From positions 1-64,000 of the forward strand of contig JAEWRY010000008.1 of the NCBI GenBank assembly GCA_023459875.1: 64,000 bases of DNA. The letters are read 5' to 3'. This document shows, piece by piece, positions 41,800 through 51,133 of the stretch (positions are counted from its first letter, which is position 1; the number at the start of each line of letters is the position of its first letter). A program made the translations under genes and the position numbers. Source of the DNA: Bacillota bacterium. Its GTDB lineage: Bacteria; Bacillota; Clostridia; Oscillospirales; Oscillospiraceae. The notes beneath the pieces were generated by a model. That model was not told the origin of the DNA. It saw only the letters and a list, made by a program, of their open reading frames with translations, and did not search any database.

Positions 41800-42732
41800 T
41801 TATTTTGCTGGGTTTTGGGGCTTGGGCCCCGCTGAGTCAAACACGCTCTTGGCGGAAGCGCACAGGCCGGCCAGCCCCTGAATCTCCGAGGGAATGATGA
41901 TTTTGGTGGCCTTTCCGTCGGCTGCCGCCTGAAAAGCCTCCAGCGCCTTGATTTTGATGACCGCGTCGCTTGGATTGGCTTCGTTTAAGAGCTTAATAGA
42001 ATCGGCCAGAGCCTCCTGCACCATCATAATGGATTTTGCTCTGCCTTCGGCCTCCAGAATGGCCGATTGCTTAGCCGCATCTGCGCGGAGAATGACCGAC
42101 TGTTTCTCGCCTTCGGCAACCAGAATCTGGCTGGCCTTCTGGCCCTCCGCCTGGAGAATGGATTGGCGGCGTTCACGCTCAGCCTTCATTTGTTTTTCCA
42201 TGGAATCCTGAATTTCACGCGGCGGGAGGATGTTTTTGAGCTCTACGCGCCCCACCTTGATGCCCCACGGGTCGGTGGCCTCGTCCAGCAGAATGCGCAT
42301 TTTGGAGTTGATGATGTCGCGGCTGGTGAGGGTCTCGTCCAGCTCCAGATCGCCGATGATATTGCGCAGGGTGGTGACCGACAGAAGCTCAATCGCGTTC
42401 ATGGGATGCTCCACACCGTAGGTAAACAGCTTTGGGTCGGTGATTTGAAAATAGAGCACCGTGTCGATCTGCATGGTGACGTTATCTTTGGTGATGACGG
42501 GCTGGGGCGGGAAATCAACCACCTGCTCCTTGAGGGAAACGGTTTTGGCAACGCGCTCGATAAAGGGGAGCTTAAAGTGAATGCCCACGCCCCAGACGGT
42601 GCGAAACGCGCCCAGGCGCTCCACCACGCAGGCTTTGGACTGCTGCACGATGATGATATTTCTCGCCAGAACGAAGAGAATAAATATAATAAGCGCTACC
42701 GGGACAAACAGGGTTTGCAGAAAGTATAACAT
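41800..42732 (-). CDS. SPFH/Band 7 membrane protein (QmcA-like)
   Basis: A 310-residue SPFH protein: one N-terminal membrane segment (VALIIFILFVLARNIIIV), then the Band 7 domain (KACVVERLGAFRTVWGVGIHFKLPFI, NVTMQIDTVLYFQITDPKLFTYGVE), and a long charged coiled coil (QMKAERERRQSILQAEGQKA). Such proteins form oligomeric membrane scaffolds and often influence membrane proteases. Transcribed after the NfeD gene, its usual partner. Ribosome site GGAGG. Confidence 0.92.
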   Translation of the reverse strand: MLYFLQTLFVPVALIIFILFVLARNIIIVQQSKACVVERLGAFRTVWGVGIHFKLPFIERVAKTVSLKEQVVDFPPQPVITKDNVTMQIDTVLYFQITDPKLFTYGVEHPMNAIELLSVTTLRNIIGDLELDETLTSRDIINSKMRILLDEATDPWGIKVGRVELKNILPPREIQDSMEKQMKAERERRQSILQAEGQKASQILVAEGEKQSVILRADAAKQSAILEAEGRAKSIMMVQEALADSIKLLNEANPSDAVIKIKALEAFQAAADGKATKIIIPSEIQGLAGLCASAKSVFDSAGPKPQNPAK

Positions 42733-42788
42733 AACATCCTCCTTTTTTTCCGGGCCGCCCGCTTCCTCTCCGGAACGCGGGGGCTTTC

Positions 42789-43223
42789 TTACTGCTCTTC
42801 TTTTACCGCGACGAACAGCTTGACGCCCTCGATGCGAAGAACGCGCACGGTAATGCCCTCAGGAATGACCGTATCGTCTCCGGACCGGGCGGTCCATATG
42901 ACGCCGCTCACGGAAACGGCTCCGCTTGCCTTGAGATTATTAATCTCCTCGGTGACCACCGCGTCCTTGCCAATGGCGCGGTCTGCATTGGTGGCCTCCT
43001 TGCTGCGGACCAGATACTTATGGGTCAGCGGCCTGGCAATCGCCATGGCAGCAAAGGATACAATTCCGAAGACGACGGTCTGAATCCAAACGGAACCTCC
43101 CAGCCAGGAGACGATCAGCGCGGCAAGGGCTCCTGCCGCGAACCAGATGGAGACAAGTCCCACGGTGACTCCCTCGACAATACTGAACAAAACAAGCGCC
43201 ACCAGCCAAAAGACACTGCTCAT
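42789..43223 (-). CDS. NfeD-like membrane protein
   Basis: A 144-residue protein with three or four N-terminal hydrophobic segments (FWLVALVLFSIVEGVTVGL, WFAAGALAALIVSWLGG) and a soluble OB-fold at the C-terminus (GKDAVVTEEINNLKASGAVSVSGVIWTARSGDD). This is the short NfeD form without a protease domain. It is first in the operon with the SPFH protein downstream, the standard nfeD/SPFH pairing (established knowledge). AAGGAGGG is the ribosome site. Confidence 0.9.
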   Translation of the reverse strand: MSSVFWLVALVLFSIVEGVTVGLVSIWFAAGALAALIVSWLGGSVWIQTVVFGIVSFAAMAIARPLTHKYLVRSKEATNADRAIGKDAVVTEEINNLKASGAVSVSGVIWTARSGDDTVIPEGITVRVLRIEGVKLFVAVKEEQ

Positions 43224-43372
43224 GGAATACCCTCCTTCCGGGAATATTTATCAGTATATCATATTCTGTGAAATAATTCCATCGGTTTGCAGGATCAGTT
43301 ACAAAAAGTTCAAAACATAAACATGCAAACGGCTTGCGCATTTTATCCTTTTTTAAAACAACAGAAAAGCAT

Positions 43373-43401
43373 TTGCCAAGAACCTTAATATAAGGTATAA
43401 T
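43373..43401 (+). promoter_or_regulatory. Promoter of the RNA methyltransferase gene
   Basis: TTGCCA (43373-43378), 17-base spacer, TATAAT (43396-43401). It lies in the divergent spacer with nfeD. Confidence 0.8.
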
Positions 43402-43479
43402 CCTAATCATTCGGTTCATTCGCACATTGCGCCGTGCTTAGGGGCGCAAATGCCGGGAAACCGGGAAATGGAGCATGCT

Positions 43480-44595
43480 ATGGAACCATTAAAGCTGGCG
43501 ATCCCCACTCTGCTCGGGCTGGAAGGTCTGGTGGCCGACGAGCTGCGCCGTCTGGATCTGCAGGACGTGGCGGCTGAAAACGGCAGGGTCTACTGCTCCG
43601 GAACGATTGCGGATATTCCCCGGATCAATATCAATCTTCGTACCGGCGCCCGGGTACAGGTGGTGGTGGGACAGTTTCCCGCCACGACCTTCGACATGCT
43701 CTTCGAGGGTACCAAGGCTCTTAACTGGGAGGATTATATTCCCCTGGGCTGCGCCTTCCCCGTCAAAGGATATTCCATCAATTCCGCCCTGCATGCCGTT
43801 TCCGCCTGCCAGTCCATCATCAAGAAGGCGGTGGCGAGCCGCCTGGGAAGCAAATACGGGGTGGAGACCCTTCCCGAGGGTGGGGCTCTGTGTCAAATCC
43901 AGTTCTCCATTATGAAGGACACAGCCACTCTGCTCCTCGACACCTCGGGCGACAGTCTGTACAAGCGGGGCTACCGGGCCGTGGGCGTGGAGGCTCCTCT
44001 GCGGGAGACTTTGGCCGCCTCCCTGGTCCTTCTGTCACGCTACCGCGGCAAAGATCCCTTTCGGGACCCCTTCTGCGGCTCGGGCACCATTCCGATTGAG
44101 GCGGCTCTTATTGCAAAAAACCGGGCGCCCGGACTGGACAGGACCTTTTCCTCACAGAAATGGGGCTTCATCCCCGCCAGCGCGTGGCTGGACGCCGCCG
44201 ACGAGGCGATCTCGAAAGAGTATGACGGGGAATACGACATTGTGGGCAGCGACATTGACCCCACCGCAGTGGAGATCTCCCGAAATAACGCCGTCAAAGC
44301 GGGTGTGGAGGACATGGTCCGCTTTGAGGTGGCCGACGCCCTCCACTTTCACAGCGACTCGCCCAGGGGGCGGGTGGTTACGAATCCGCCTTACGGCGAG
44401 CGCATCATGGAACGGAGCGAGGCAGAGGGGCTCTACCGGGGCTTCGGCGAGGCATGGCGCGAAATGCCCGAGGGCTGGGAGCTCTACCTTCTGTCCTCCC
44501 ACACCGAGTTCGAGCGCACCTTCGGCGCCAAGGCCCAAAAGAAGCGCAAGCTCTACAACGGCATGATCAAATGCGATCTTTTTATGTACCGTTAA
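43480..44595 (+). CDS. THUMP-domain RNA guanine methyltransferase (RlmL-like)
   Basis: A 371-residue RNA methyltransferase. THUMP-type N-terminal domain (LGLEGLVADELRRL, GARVQVVVGQF) about 1-160, then the SAM domain with RDPFCGSGTIPIEAALIA and the catalytic TNPPYGERI. This is the RlmL/YcbY (m2G2445 of 23S rRNA) branch, often called class I RNA methyltransferase in Firmicutes. ATG at 43480 is preferred (GGAG about 8 bases upstream, and the family core begins directly); an in-frame ATG at 43450 would add ten residues. Confidence 0.88.
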   Translation: MEPLKLAIPTLLGLEGLVADELRRLDLQDVAAENGRVYCSGTIADIPRININLRTGARVQVVVGQFPATTFDMLFEGTKALNWEDYIPLGCAFPVKGYSINSALHAVSACQSIIKKAVASRLGSKYGVETLPEGGALCQIQFSIMKDTATLLLDTSGDSLYKRGYRAVGVEAPLRETLAASLVLLSRYRGKDPFRDPFCGSGTIPIEAALIAKNRAPGLDRTFSSQKWGFIPASAWLDAADEAISKEYDGEYDIVGSDIDPTAVEISRNNAVKAGVEDMVRFEVADALHFHSDSPRGRVVTNPPYGERIMERSEAEGLYRGFGEAWREMPEGWELYLLSSHTEFERTFGAKAQKKRKLYNGMIKCDLFMYR

Positions 44596-44677
44596 TCTCT
44601 GCGGCTTTTAGCGGCTTATTGTAAACGGTGGTAAAGAGGCCGCCGAAACCTTTAAAAACGAATGAGGAGTGGATCCC

Positions 44678-45622
44678 TTGAGGCATCTTTTCATCGTAAA
44701 CCCTGCCGCGGGAAAATACGACCGAACCCATGAACTGAGGGACAAGGCAGAGTCGGCCGCCGCGGGCTTGCGGCTCACCTGGGAACTCCTCACCACGCAG
44801 GCTCCCGGACATGCCATTGCCCTCGCCCGGGAGGCGGCGGAACGGGGGGATCCCGTGAGGATTTACGCCTGCGGCGGAGACGGCACCCTGAACGAAGTGG
44901 TAAACGGGGCGGCGGGACACGAGCATGTCTCGGTCACCCACTATCCTACCGGCTCGGGCAACGATTTTATCAAGATTTTCGGTCTGGATTCCCCTTTGTT
45001 TTACGATTTGAGGGAACTTATGGAGGGAGAAACCGTCCCTCTGGATCTAATCGACTGCAACGGCCGACTTGCCCTCAACATCTGTTCGGTGGGACTGGAC
45101 GCCAGAGTGGGAATGGGCATGGCTGAATTCAAGCGCATCCCGTTTGTGACGGGCTCGCTGGCTTACCAGCTCTCCCTCATTACCAACGTGATCCGGGGCA
45201 TTCACCGCCCTTTCCGCGTGTCGGTGGACGGAGAGCGGTTTGAAGGTCGGTTTACCCTGCTGTGCGCCTGTAACGGGCGATTTTACGGGGGAGGCTTCAA
45301 CCCCTCGCCCGACGCGATCCCGGACGACGGCGTGCTGGAATTCCTGCTGGTCCACGCGGTATCCCGATTTACCGCCGCCCAGGTGGTGGGCGATTTTTCC
45401 AAGGGCAGGGCCGCCCAGCTGCCCCAGCACATCACCCTGCGGCGGGGCCGCGAGATGCGCGTGGAGTGCGACCGGGAGAGCATAATCAACATCGACGGAG
45501 AGAGAATGGACGCCAGCTCGCTCTCTTTCCGCCTGTCTGCTAAAAAAATGAACTTTACTTTTCCCGCCGGCACCGGCTGGAACACCGAACTCCGCCGACG
45601 CACTTGTGAAATCGCGAGATAA
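44678..45622 (+). CDS. Diacylglycerol/lipid kinase family protein
   Basis: A 314-residue member of the YegS/DgkB lipid kinase family. The ATP-binding loop GGDGTLNEV is at about residues 66-74, preceded by IVNPAAGK, and YPTGSGNDFIK follows. It would phosphorylate a membrane lipid such as diacylglycerol. TTG at 44678 is preferred, because GAGGAG (44664-44669) is then 8 bases upstream; the alternative GTG at 44669 overlaps that ribosome site. Identity of the lipid is uncertain. Confidence 0.85.
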   Translation: MRHLFIVNPAAGKYDRTHELRDKAESAAAGLRLTWELLTTQAPGHAIALAREAAERGDPVRIYACGGDGTLNEVVNGAAGHEHVSVTHYPTGSGNDFIKIFGLDSPLFYDLRELMEGETVPLDLIDCNGRLALNICSVGLDARVGMGMAEFKRIPFVTGSLAYQLSLITNVIRGIHRPFRVSVDGERFEGRFTLLCACNGRFYGGGFNPSPDAIPDDGVLEFLLVHAVSRFTAAQVVGDFSKGRAAQLPQHITLRRGREMRVECDRESIINIDGERMDASSLSFRLSAKKMNFTFPAGTGWNTELRRRTCEIAR

Positions 45623-45718
45623 TGAATAAAAAATAAAGATACGGCATAAGAACAGAAGCTATTTTAAAACAGAGTATGTTTTTTTAGTAAATCGGGCCAA
45701 TTTTAATAAAAATTAAAG

Positions 45719-45747
45719 TTGCGCTAATAATAAAGAGAGGTTATTAT
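45719..45747 (+). promoter_or_regulatory. Sigma-A promoter of groESL
   Basis: TTGCGC (45719-45724), 17-base spacer, TATTAT (45742-45747). The CIRCE element begins five bases downstream, at the likely transcription start. Confidence 0.75.
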
Positions 45748-45751
45748 AGTA

Positions 45752-45790
45752 AGTGCGTTAGCACTCCATTAAAATGAGTGCTAACGCACT
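45752..45790. promoter_or_regulatory. Extended CIRCE operator (HrcA site)
   Basis: The perfect CIRCE core TTAGCACTC-N9-GAGTGCTAA (45758-45766 and 45776-45784) is enlarged to 15-bp arms (45752-45766 and 45776-45790) by AGTGCG/CGCACT. HrcA binding here represses groESL without heat stress (known for the family). hrcA is not in the window. Confidence 0.95.
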
Positions 45791-45838
45791 AAGTAAGTTT
45801 ATGAGACAAATACAATAGATTTATAAGGAGGTACCATT

Positions 45839-46123
45839 ATGAAACTCAAGCCCCTTGCTGACAGAGTAGTCCTGAAAATGATGGAGGCCGAGGAAACCAC
45901 AAAGGGCGGTCTTATCCTTACTTCCACCGCCAAGGAGAAGCCCGAGGTTGCCGAAGTTATCTCGGTAGGCCCCGGCGGTCTGGTGGACGGCAAAGAAGTC
46001 AAGATGACCGTTAAAAAAGGCGACAAGGTCATCTGCGGCAGATACTCCGGCACCGTCGTAAAGGTGGACGGCGTGGAATACACCATCGTGCGCCAGGGCG
46101 ACATCCTTGCAATTGTCGATTAA
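45839..46123 (+). CDS. groES: Co-chaperonin GroES
   Basis: A 94-residue GroES, the heptameric lid of GroEL. MKLKPLADRVVLKMMEAEETTKGGLILTSTAKEKP shows the N-terminal beta-strand and mobile loop (TTKGGLILTSTAK); GDKVICGRYSGTVVKVDGVEYTIV is the rest of the domain. ATAAGGAGGT is the ribosome site. Located 49 bases after the CIRCE element; groEL follows after 71 bases. Confidence 0.97.
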   Translation: MKLKPLADRVVLKMMEAEETTKGGLILTSTAKEKPEVAEVISVGPGGLVDGKEVKMTVKKGDKVICGRYSGTVVKVDGVEYTIVRQGDILAIVD

Positions 46124-46194
46124 TCTCCGGCTCAAAAAAATACAAAGTGCCGTTATTGCACAACATAATACAGACGAATTAGGAGGAACAAACA

Positions 46195-47820
<1,626 letters not shown>

Positions 47821-47842
47821 TTCCCTGCTTAAAAGTCATTTA

Positions 47843-47875
47843 GGCGGCACAGCTTTACGGCTGTGCCGCCTTTTT
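47843..47875 (+). terminator. Terminator of groESL
   Basis: GGCGGCACAGC (47843-47853) pairs perfectly with GCTGTGCCGCC (47860-47870), followed by TTTTT. Confidence 0.9.
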
Positions 47876-48022
47876 ATCCGGCGAATGAATAATTGTGAAT
47901 TTAGCTATTAATAATAAAAACACATTGTCCCTTTTCGTTCATTGTTATGGATTATTGCCACTTCTTTTTTAGACGTCTTCATGCTATGCTTAATGTTACA
48001 ATACAGGAAAAGGAAAACAGCC

Positions 48023-48121
48023 ATGATAAACATAGTTTTCGCAGCCGAATACCGCTACTTTAGCTTTACCTATTATTTTGGTAAGGCTTATTCCGGTTTG
48101 GCTCAAAACGTGCGTTCATGA
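48023..48121 (+). CDS. Tyr/Phe-rich attenuation leader peptide
   Basis: A 32-codon frame (ATG 48023, TGA 48119-48121) with GGAAAAGGA upstream as ribosome site. It encodes five Tyr (codons 10, 12, 17, 18, 23) and four Phe (codons 6, 13, 15, 19); seven of ten residues from 10 to 19 are aromatic. It stands between the groEL terminator and the aromatic operon. Slow decoding of its Tyr or Phe codons would bias the following RNA into an antiterminator. It does not resemble any structured protein; its job is presumably regulatory. Confidence 0.85.
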   Translation: MINIVFAAEYRYFSFTYYFGKAYSGLAQNVRS

Positions 48122-48167
48122 GTTGATAGAATCAATTTGTAATTCATGAAACCCGTAGCCAAATCGG
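48043..48167 (+). promoter_or_regulatory. Competing leader hairpins (antiterminator set)
   Basis: Region 1 (48043-48050, inside codons 7-10) can pair with part of region 2 (48096-48103), including two wobble pairs. Region 2 (48093-48103, CCGGTTTGGCT) can instead pair over 11 bases with region 3 (48157-48167, AGCCAAATCGG, one wobble). Region 3 overlaps the 5' arm and loop of the terminator, so 2:3 pairing excludes termination. A further hairpin (48115-48121 with 48144-48150, inner 48123-48127 with 48131-48135) surrounds the leader stop codon. Confidence 0.7.
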
Positions 48168-48181
48168 CTGCGGGTTTTTTT
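48150..48181 (+). terminator. Attenuator terminator upstream of aroF
   Basis: AACCCGTAGCC (48150-48160) pairs with GGCTGCGGGTT (48166-48176; one T-G pair), followed by a seven-T run. It lies 21 bases before the DAHP synthase ATG, so it acts inside the operon leader. Confidence 0.85.
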
Positions 48182-48202
48182 GCGCAGTTGGAGGTAATTA
48201 TT

Positions 48203-49216
48203 ATGATCGTCGTACTCAAACAAAATCCCAACATGGATCAGCTGGAAAGCCTCATCGCCTGGCTGAAGGGAAAAGGGCTGCAGATCCACACCAGCGTCGG
48301 TATGGCCCACATCATCCTTGGCCTGGTGGGCGACACCTCCGTCCTGGATATCGACCTCATCTCGGCGCTGGACATCGTCGAGGATGTGAAACGCATTCAG
48401 GAACCCTATAAAAAAGCGAACCGCAAGTTCCACCCCGAGGACACCGTCGTCATGGCGGGCAGCGTCAAAATCGGCGGCGGATCCCTCACCCTCATGGCGG
48501 GTCCCTGTTCGGTGGAATCGGAGGAGCAGGTGGTCGCCGTGGCCAAAGCGGTGAAGAAGAGCGGGGCCAATCTGCTCCGCGGCGGAGCCTTCAAGCCCCG
48601 CACCTCGCCCTACTCCTTCCAGGGTCTGGGCGCCGACGGGCTGGAGCTTTTAAAGCTGGCCAGAGCGGAAACCGGCCTGCCCATCGTCTCCGAAATTATG
48701 GACCTCTCCCAGCTTCCGCTCTTCGCCGATGTGGACGTCATTCAGGTGGGCGCGCGCAATATGCAGAATTTTAACCTGCTCAAGGCCCTGGGCACCCAGG
48801 AGAAGCCGGTGATGATCAAGCGCGGCATGTCCTCCACCTACGAGGAGTGGCTCATGAGCGCCGAATACGTCATGTCCGAAGGAAACCAGAACGTGATCCT
48901 CTGCGAGCGCGGAATCCGCACCTTTGAAAGCTACACGCGCAATACCCTCGATCTCTCGGCCATTCCCGTTCTGCATCACCTCACCCACCTGCCCGTCATC
49001 ATCGATCCCAGCCACGCCACCGGCAAGGCCGCTCTGGTGGCCCCCCTGGCGAAGGCAGCCGTGGCCGCGGGGGCAGACGGACTGCTCATCGAGGTGCACA
49101 ACGACCCGGCCCACGCTCTGTGCGACGGGCCGCAGTCCCTGAAGCCAGAGGCCTTCGACAAGCTGGCGCGCACCCTCCTTTCCCTGCACGAATTCATGAA
49201 GACGCAGGAGGACTGA
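48203..49216 (+). CDS. aroF: DAHP synthase (3-deoxy-7-phosphoheptulonate synthase)
   Basis: A 337-residue type I-beta DAHP synthase, the first enzyme of the shikimate pathway. An N-terminal ferredoxin-like regulatory domain (MIVVLKQNPNMDQLESLIAWLK, about 1-70) precedes the TIM barrel (LMAGPCSVESEEQ, RGGAFKPRTSPYSFQGLG, IDPSHATGKA). In this type the N-terminal domain mediates allosteric feedback by aromatic acids (known for Thermotoga). ATG at 48203 follows TGGAGGT. First gene of the aro operon, downstream of the attenuator. Confidence 0.95.
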   Translation: MIVVLKQNPNMDQLESLIAWLKGKGLQIHTSVGMAHIILGLVGDTSVLDIDLISALDIVEDVKRIQEPYKKANRKFHPEDTVVMAGSVKIGGGSLTLMAGPCSVESEEQVVAVAKAVKKSGANLLRGGAFKPRTSPYSFQGLGADGLELLKLARAETGLPIVSEIMDLSQLPLFADVDVIQVGARNMQNFNLLKALGTQEKPVMIKRGMSSTYEEWLMSAEYVMSEGNQNVILCERGIRTFESYTRNTLDLSAIPVLHHLTHLPVIIDPSHATGKAALVAPLAKAAVAAGADGLLIEVHNDPAHALCDGPQSLKPEAFDKLARTLLSLHEFMKTQED

Positions 49217-49218
49217 GC

Positions 49219-50055
49219 ATGAATGTGGGAATTGTCGGCCTGGGCCTCATCGGGGGCTCTATGGCGAAAAGCACAAAGGCCCGCACCGCCCACACGGTTT
49301 GGGGCGCCGACCGGGACAGCGAAACCATGACCCTTGCCCGCCTCAGCGGGGCCATCGACGCGTCTCTCACCCAGGAAAACCTGGGCGGGTGCGACCTCAT
49401 TCTGCTCGCCGTCCGTCCCGACGCTGCCGTGGACTGGGTAAGAGAGCACGCGGAGGAGATATCCAAAACCGCCATGGTAGTTGATCTTTGCGGTGTGAAG
49501 CGGGTCGTCTGCGGTCAGCTCGCTCCCCTGGCTGAACAGCACGGCTTCTCCTATATCGGCGGCCACCCCATGGCGGGCAAGGAGCGGGGCGGCTTCGTGA
49601 ACTCCTCGGACGATCTGTTTGCGGGCGCCTCCATGATCTTGACACCCGACGGCAGAACGGATATCCTGATGCTGGAGACCTTAAAAGCTTTCTTCCTCGA
49701 CCTGGGCTTTGCAGGCCTCACCTTTACCGACCCGGACGAGCACGACCGCATCATCGCCTACACCTCCCAGCTCGCCCACATCACCTCGGGCGCCTATGTC
49801 AAATCTCCCGAGGCCCAGCGCCGCCGCGGCTTTTCGGCGGGCAGCTACAAGGACATGACCCGGGTCGCCCGGCTGGACGAGGCCATGTGGACCGAGCTGA
49901 TGATGGATAATGCCGACTATCTGACCCTGGAGCTGGACCTTCTCATCAAAAATCTTTCCGATTACCTCGCCGCCCTGCGCTCAGGGGACGCCGAAGCTCT
50001 CCGTGCTCTCCTGAGGGAGGGGCGCGAGAGAAAAGCCGCCGCGGGAGGGAACTGA
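49219..50055 (+). CDS. tyrA: Prephenate dehydrogenase
   Basis: A 278-residue NAD-dependent prephenate dehydrogenase giving hydroxyphenylpyruvate for tyrosine. GIVGLGLIGGSMAKS is the NAD site; VDLCGVKR and GGHPMAGKERGG carry the substrate-binding residues (His and Lys/Arg). No ACT domain. ATG at 49219, two bases after the aroF stop. The substrate could also be arogenate; the sequence alone does not decide. Confidence 0.92.
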   Translation: MNVGIVGLGLIGGSMAKSTKARTAHTVWGADRDSETMTLARLSGAIDASLTQENLGGCDLILLAVRPDAAVDWVREHAEEISKTAMVVDLCGVKRVVCGQLAPLAEQHGFSYIGGHPMAGKERGGFVNSSDDLFAGASMILTPDGRTDILMLETLKAFFLDLGFAGLTFTDPDEHDRIIAYTSQLAHITSGAYVKSPEAQRRRGFSAGSYKDMTRVARLDEAMWTELMMDNADYLTLELDLLIKNLSDYLAALRSGDAEALRALLREGRERKAAAGGN

Positions 50056-50056
50056 A

Positions 50057-51133
50057 ATGGATGTCAAAAGAGTTCGGATCAGCGCGGGAGACGGCTACAC
50101 GGTCGCCATCGGCGGCGGGCTCCTGCGTTCCTTCGGCGTGCTGCTCGCGGAGATCGCCGGACCCTGCCGCGCTGCCGTAATCACCGATTCCAATGTGGAA
50201 AGGCTCTATCTCTCGCCGGTCCGCGCCGTGCTTCAGGAGGCGGGCTTTGAGGTCTGCTCCTTCGTCTTCCCCGCCGGAGAAGGGTCCAAGAATTTAAATA
50301 CGCTCTCAGACATTCTGGAATTTCTGGCTCGAAACCGCCTTACCCGTGCCGACTGCGTGGTTGCCCTGGGCGGCGGCGTTGTGGGGGACGCGGCGGGGTT
50401 TGCCGCCGGGTGCTTCCTGCGGGGAGTGCGGTTTATTCAACTCCCCACCACGCTGCTGGCCGCTGTGGATTCCTCGGTGGGCGGCAAGACCGCGGTGGAT
50501 TTAAAGGCGGGGAAAAATCTGGCGGGCGTCTTTCACCAGCCCTCCGCCGTTTTGTGCGACACGGATTTTTTAAATACGCTCGCTCCTGAGACCTTTGCCG
50601 ACGGGGCCGCCGAGGCGATCAAAACCGGAGTTCTCTCCGGCGAGGGGCTTTTCTCCTCTTTTGAAAGCGGGGACTTTCGCGGGAGGGTGCCGGAAATCAT
50701 CGGGGAGTGCGTGGCCTTCAAGGGCAAAATCGTGGAGGCTGACGAGTTCGACGCCTCAGTGCGCCAGACCCTCAATCTGGGCCACACCGTGGGCCATGCC
50801 GTGGAGGCGTGCAGCGGCTACACCGTCACTCACGGCCACGCGGTGGCCATCGGGATGGCCGTCATCGCGCGCGCTTCCGAACGCCTGGGTCTGTGCGGGG
50901 AACCCGTTGCCCGGCGCATTGTCCATACGCTTACCGGAAACAGCCTGCCCGTCTTCTCGCCGTATTCCGCCGCCGAGTTGGCGCAGGCCGCCCTCTCCGA
51001 TAAAAAGCGCTCGGGGGATACAATTAACTTAGTGATTCCCCGGCGCATCGGAGAATGCGTTTTAAAAAAAGTGTCCACCGATGAGCTCACCGCCGTCATC
51101 GGCGCCGGAATGGAGGAATTGCCGTGCAGGTGA
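50057..51133 (+). CDS. aroB: 3-Dehydroquinate synthase
   Basis: A 358-residue enzyme forming 3-dehydroquinate from DAHP. NAD/metal motifs: LGGGVVGDAAGFAAGCFLRGVRFIQLPTTLLAAVDSSVGGKTAVD in separate blocks (GGGVVGD, QLPTTLLAAVDSSVGGK), and LNLGHTVGHAVEA with metal-binding His. The ATG lies one base after the tyrA stop. Its end overlaps the aroA GTG by ten bases. Confidence 0.96.
   Translation: MDVKRVRISAGDGYTVAIGGGLLRSFGVLLAEIAGPCRAAVITDSNVERLYLSPVRAVLQEAGFEVCSFVFPAGEGSKNLNTLSDILEFLARNRLTRADCVVALGGGVVGDAAGFAAGCFLRGVRFIQLPTTLLAAVDSSVGGKTAVDLKAGKNLAGVFHQPSAVLCDTDFLNTLAPETFADGAAEAIKTGVLSGEGLFSSFESGDFRGRVPEIIGECVAFKGKIVEADEFDASVRQTLNLGHTVGHAVEACSGYTVTHGHAVAIGMAVIARASERLGLCGEPVARRIVHTLTGNSLPVFSPYSAAELAQAALSDKKRSGDTINLVIPRRIGECVLKKVSTDELTAVIGAGMEELPCR

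Noticed and set aside
47876..48022. T-box leader before the aromatic operon
   Set aside because: No AGGGTGG..CCGCG-type T-box sequence is seen; the leader-peptide model explains the terminator better.
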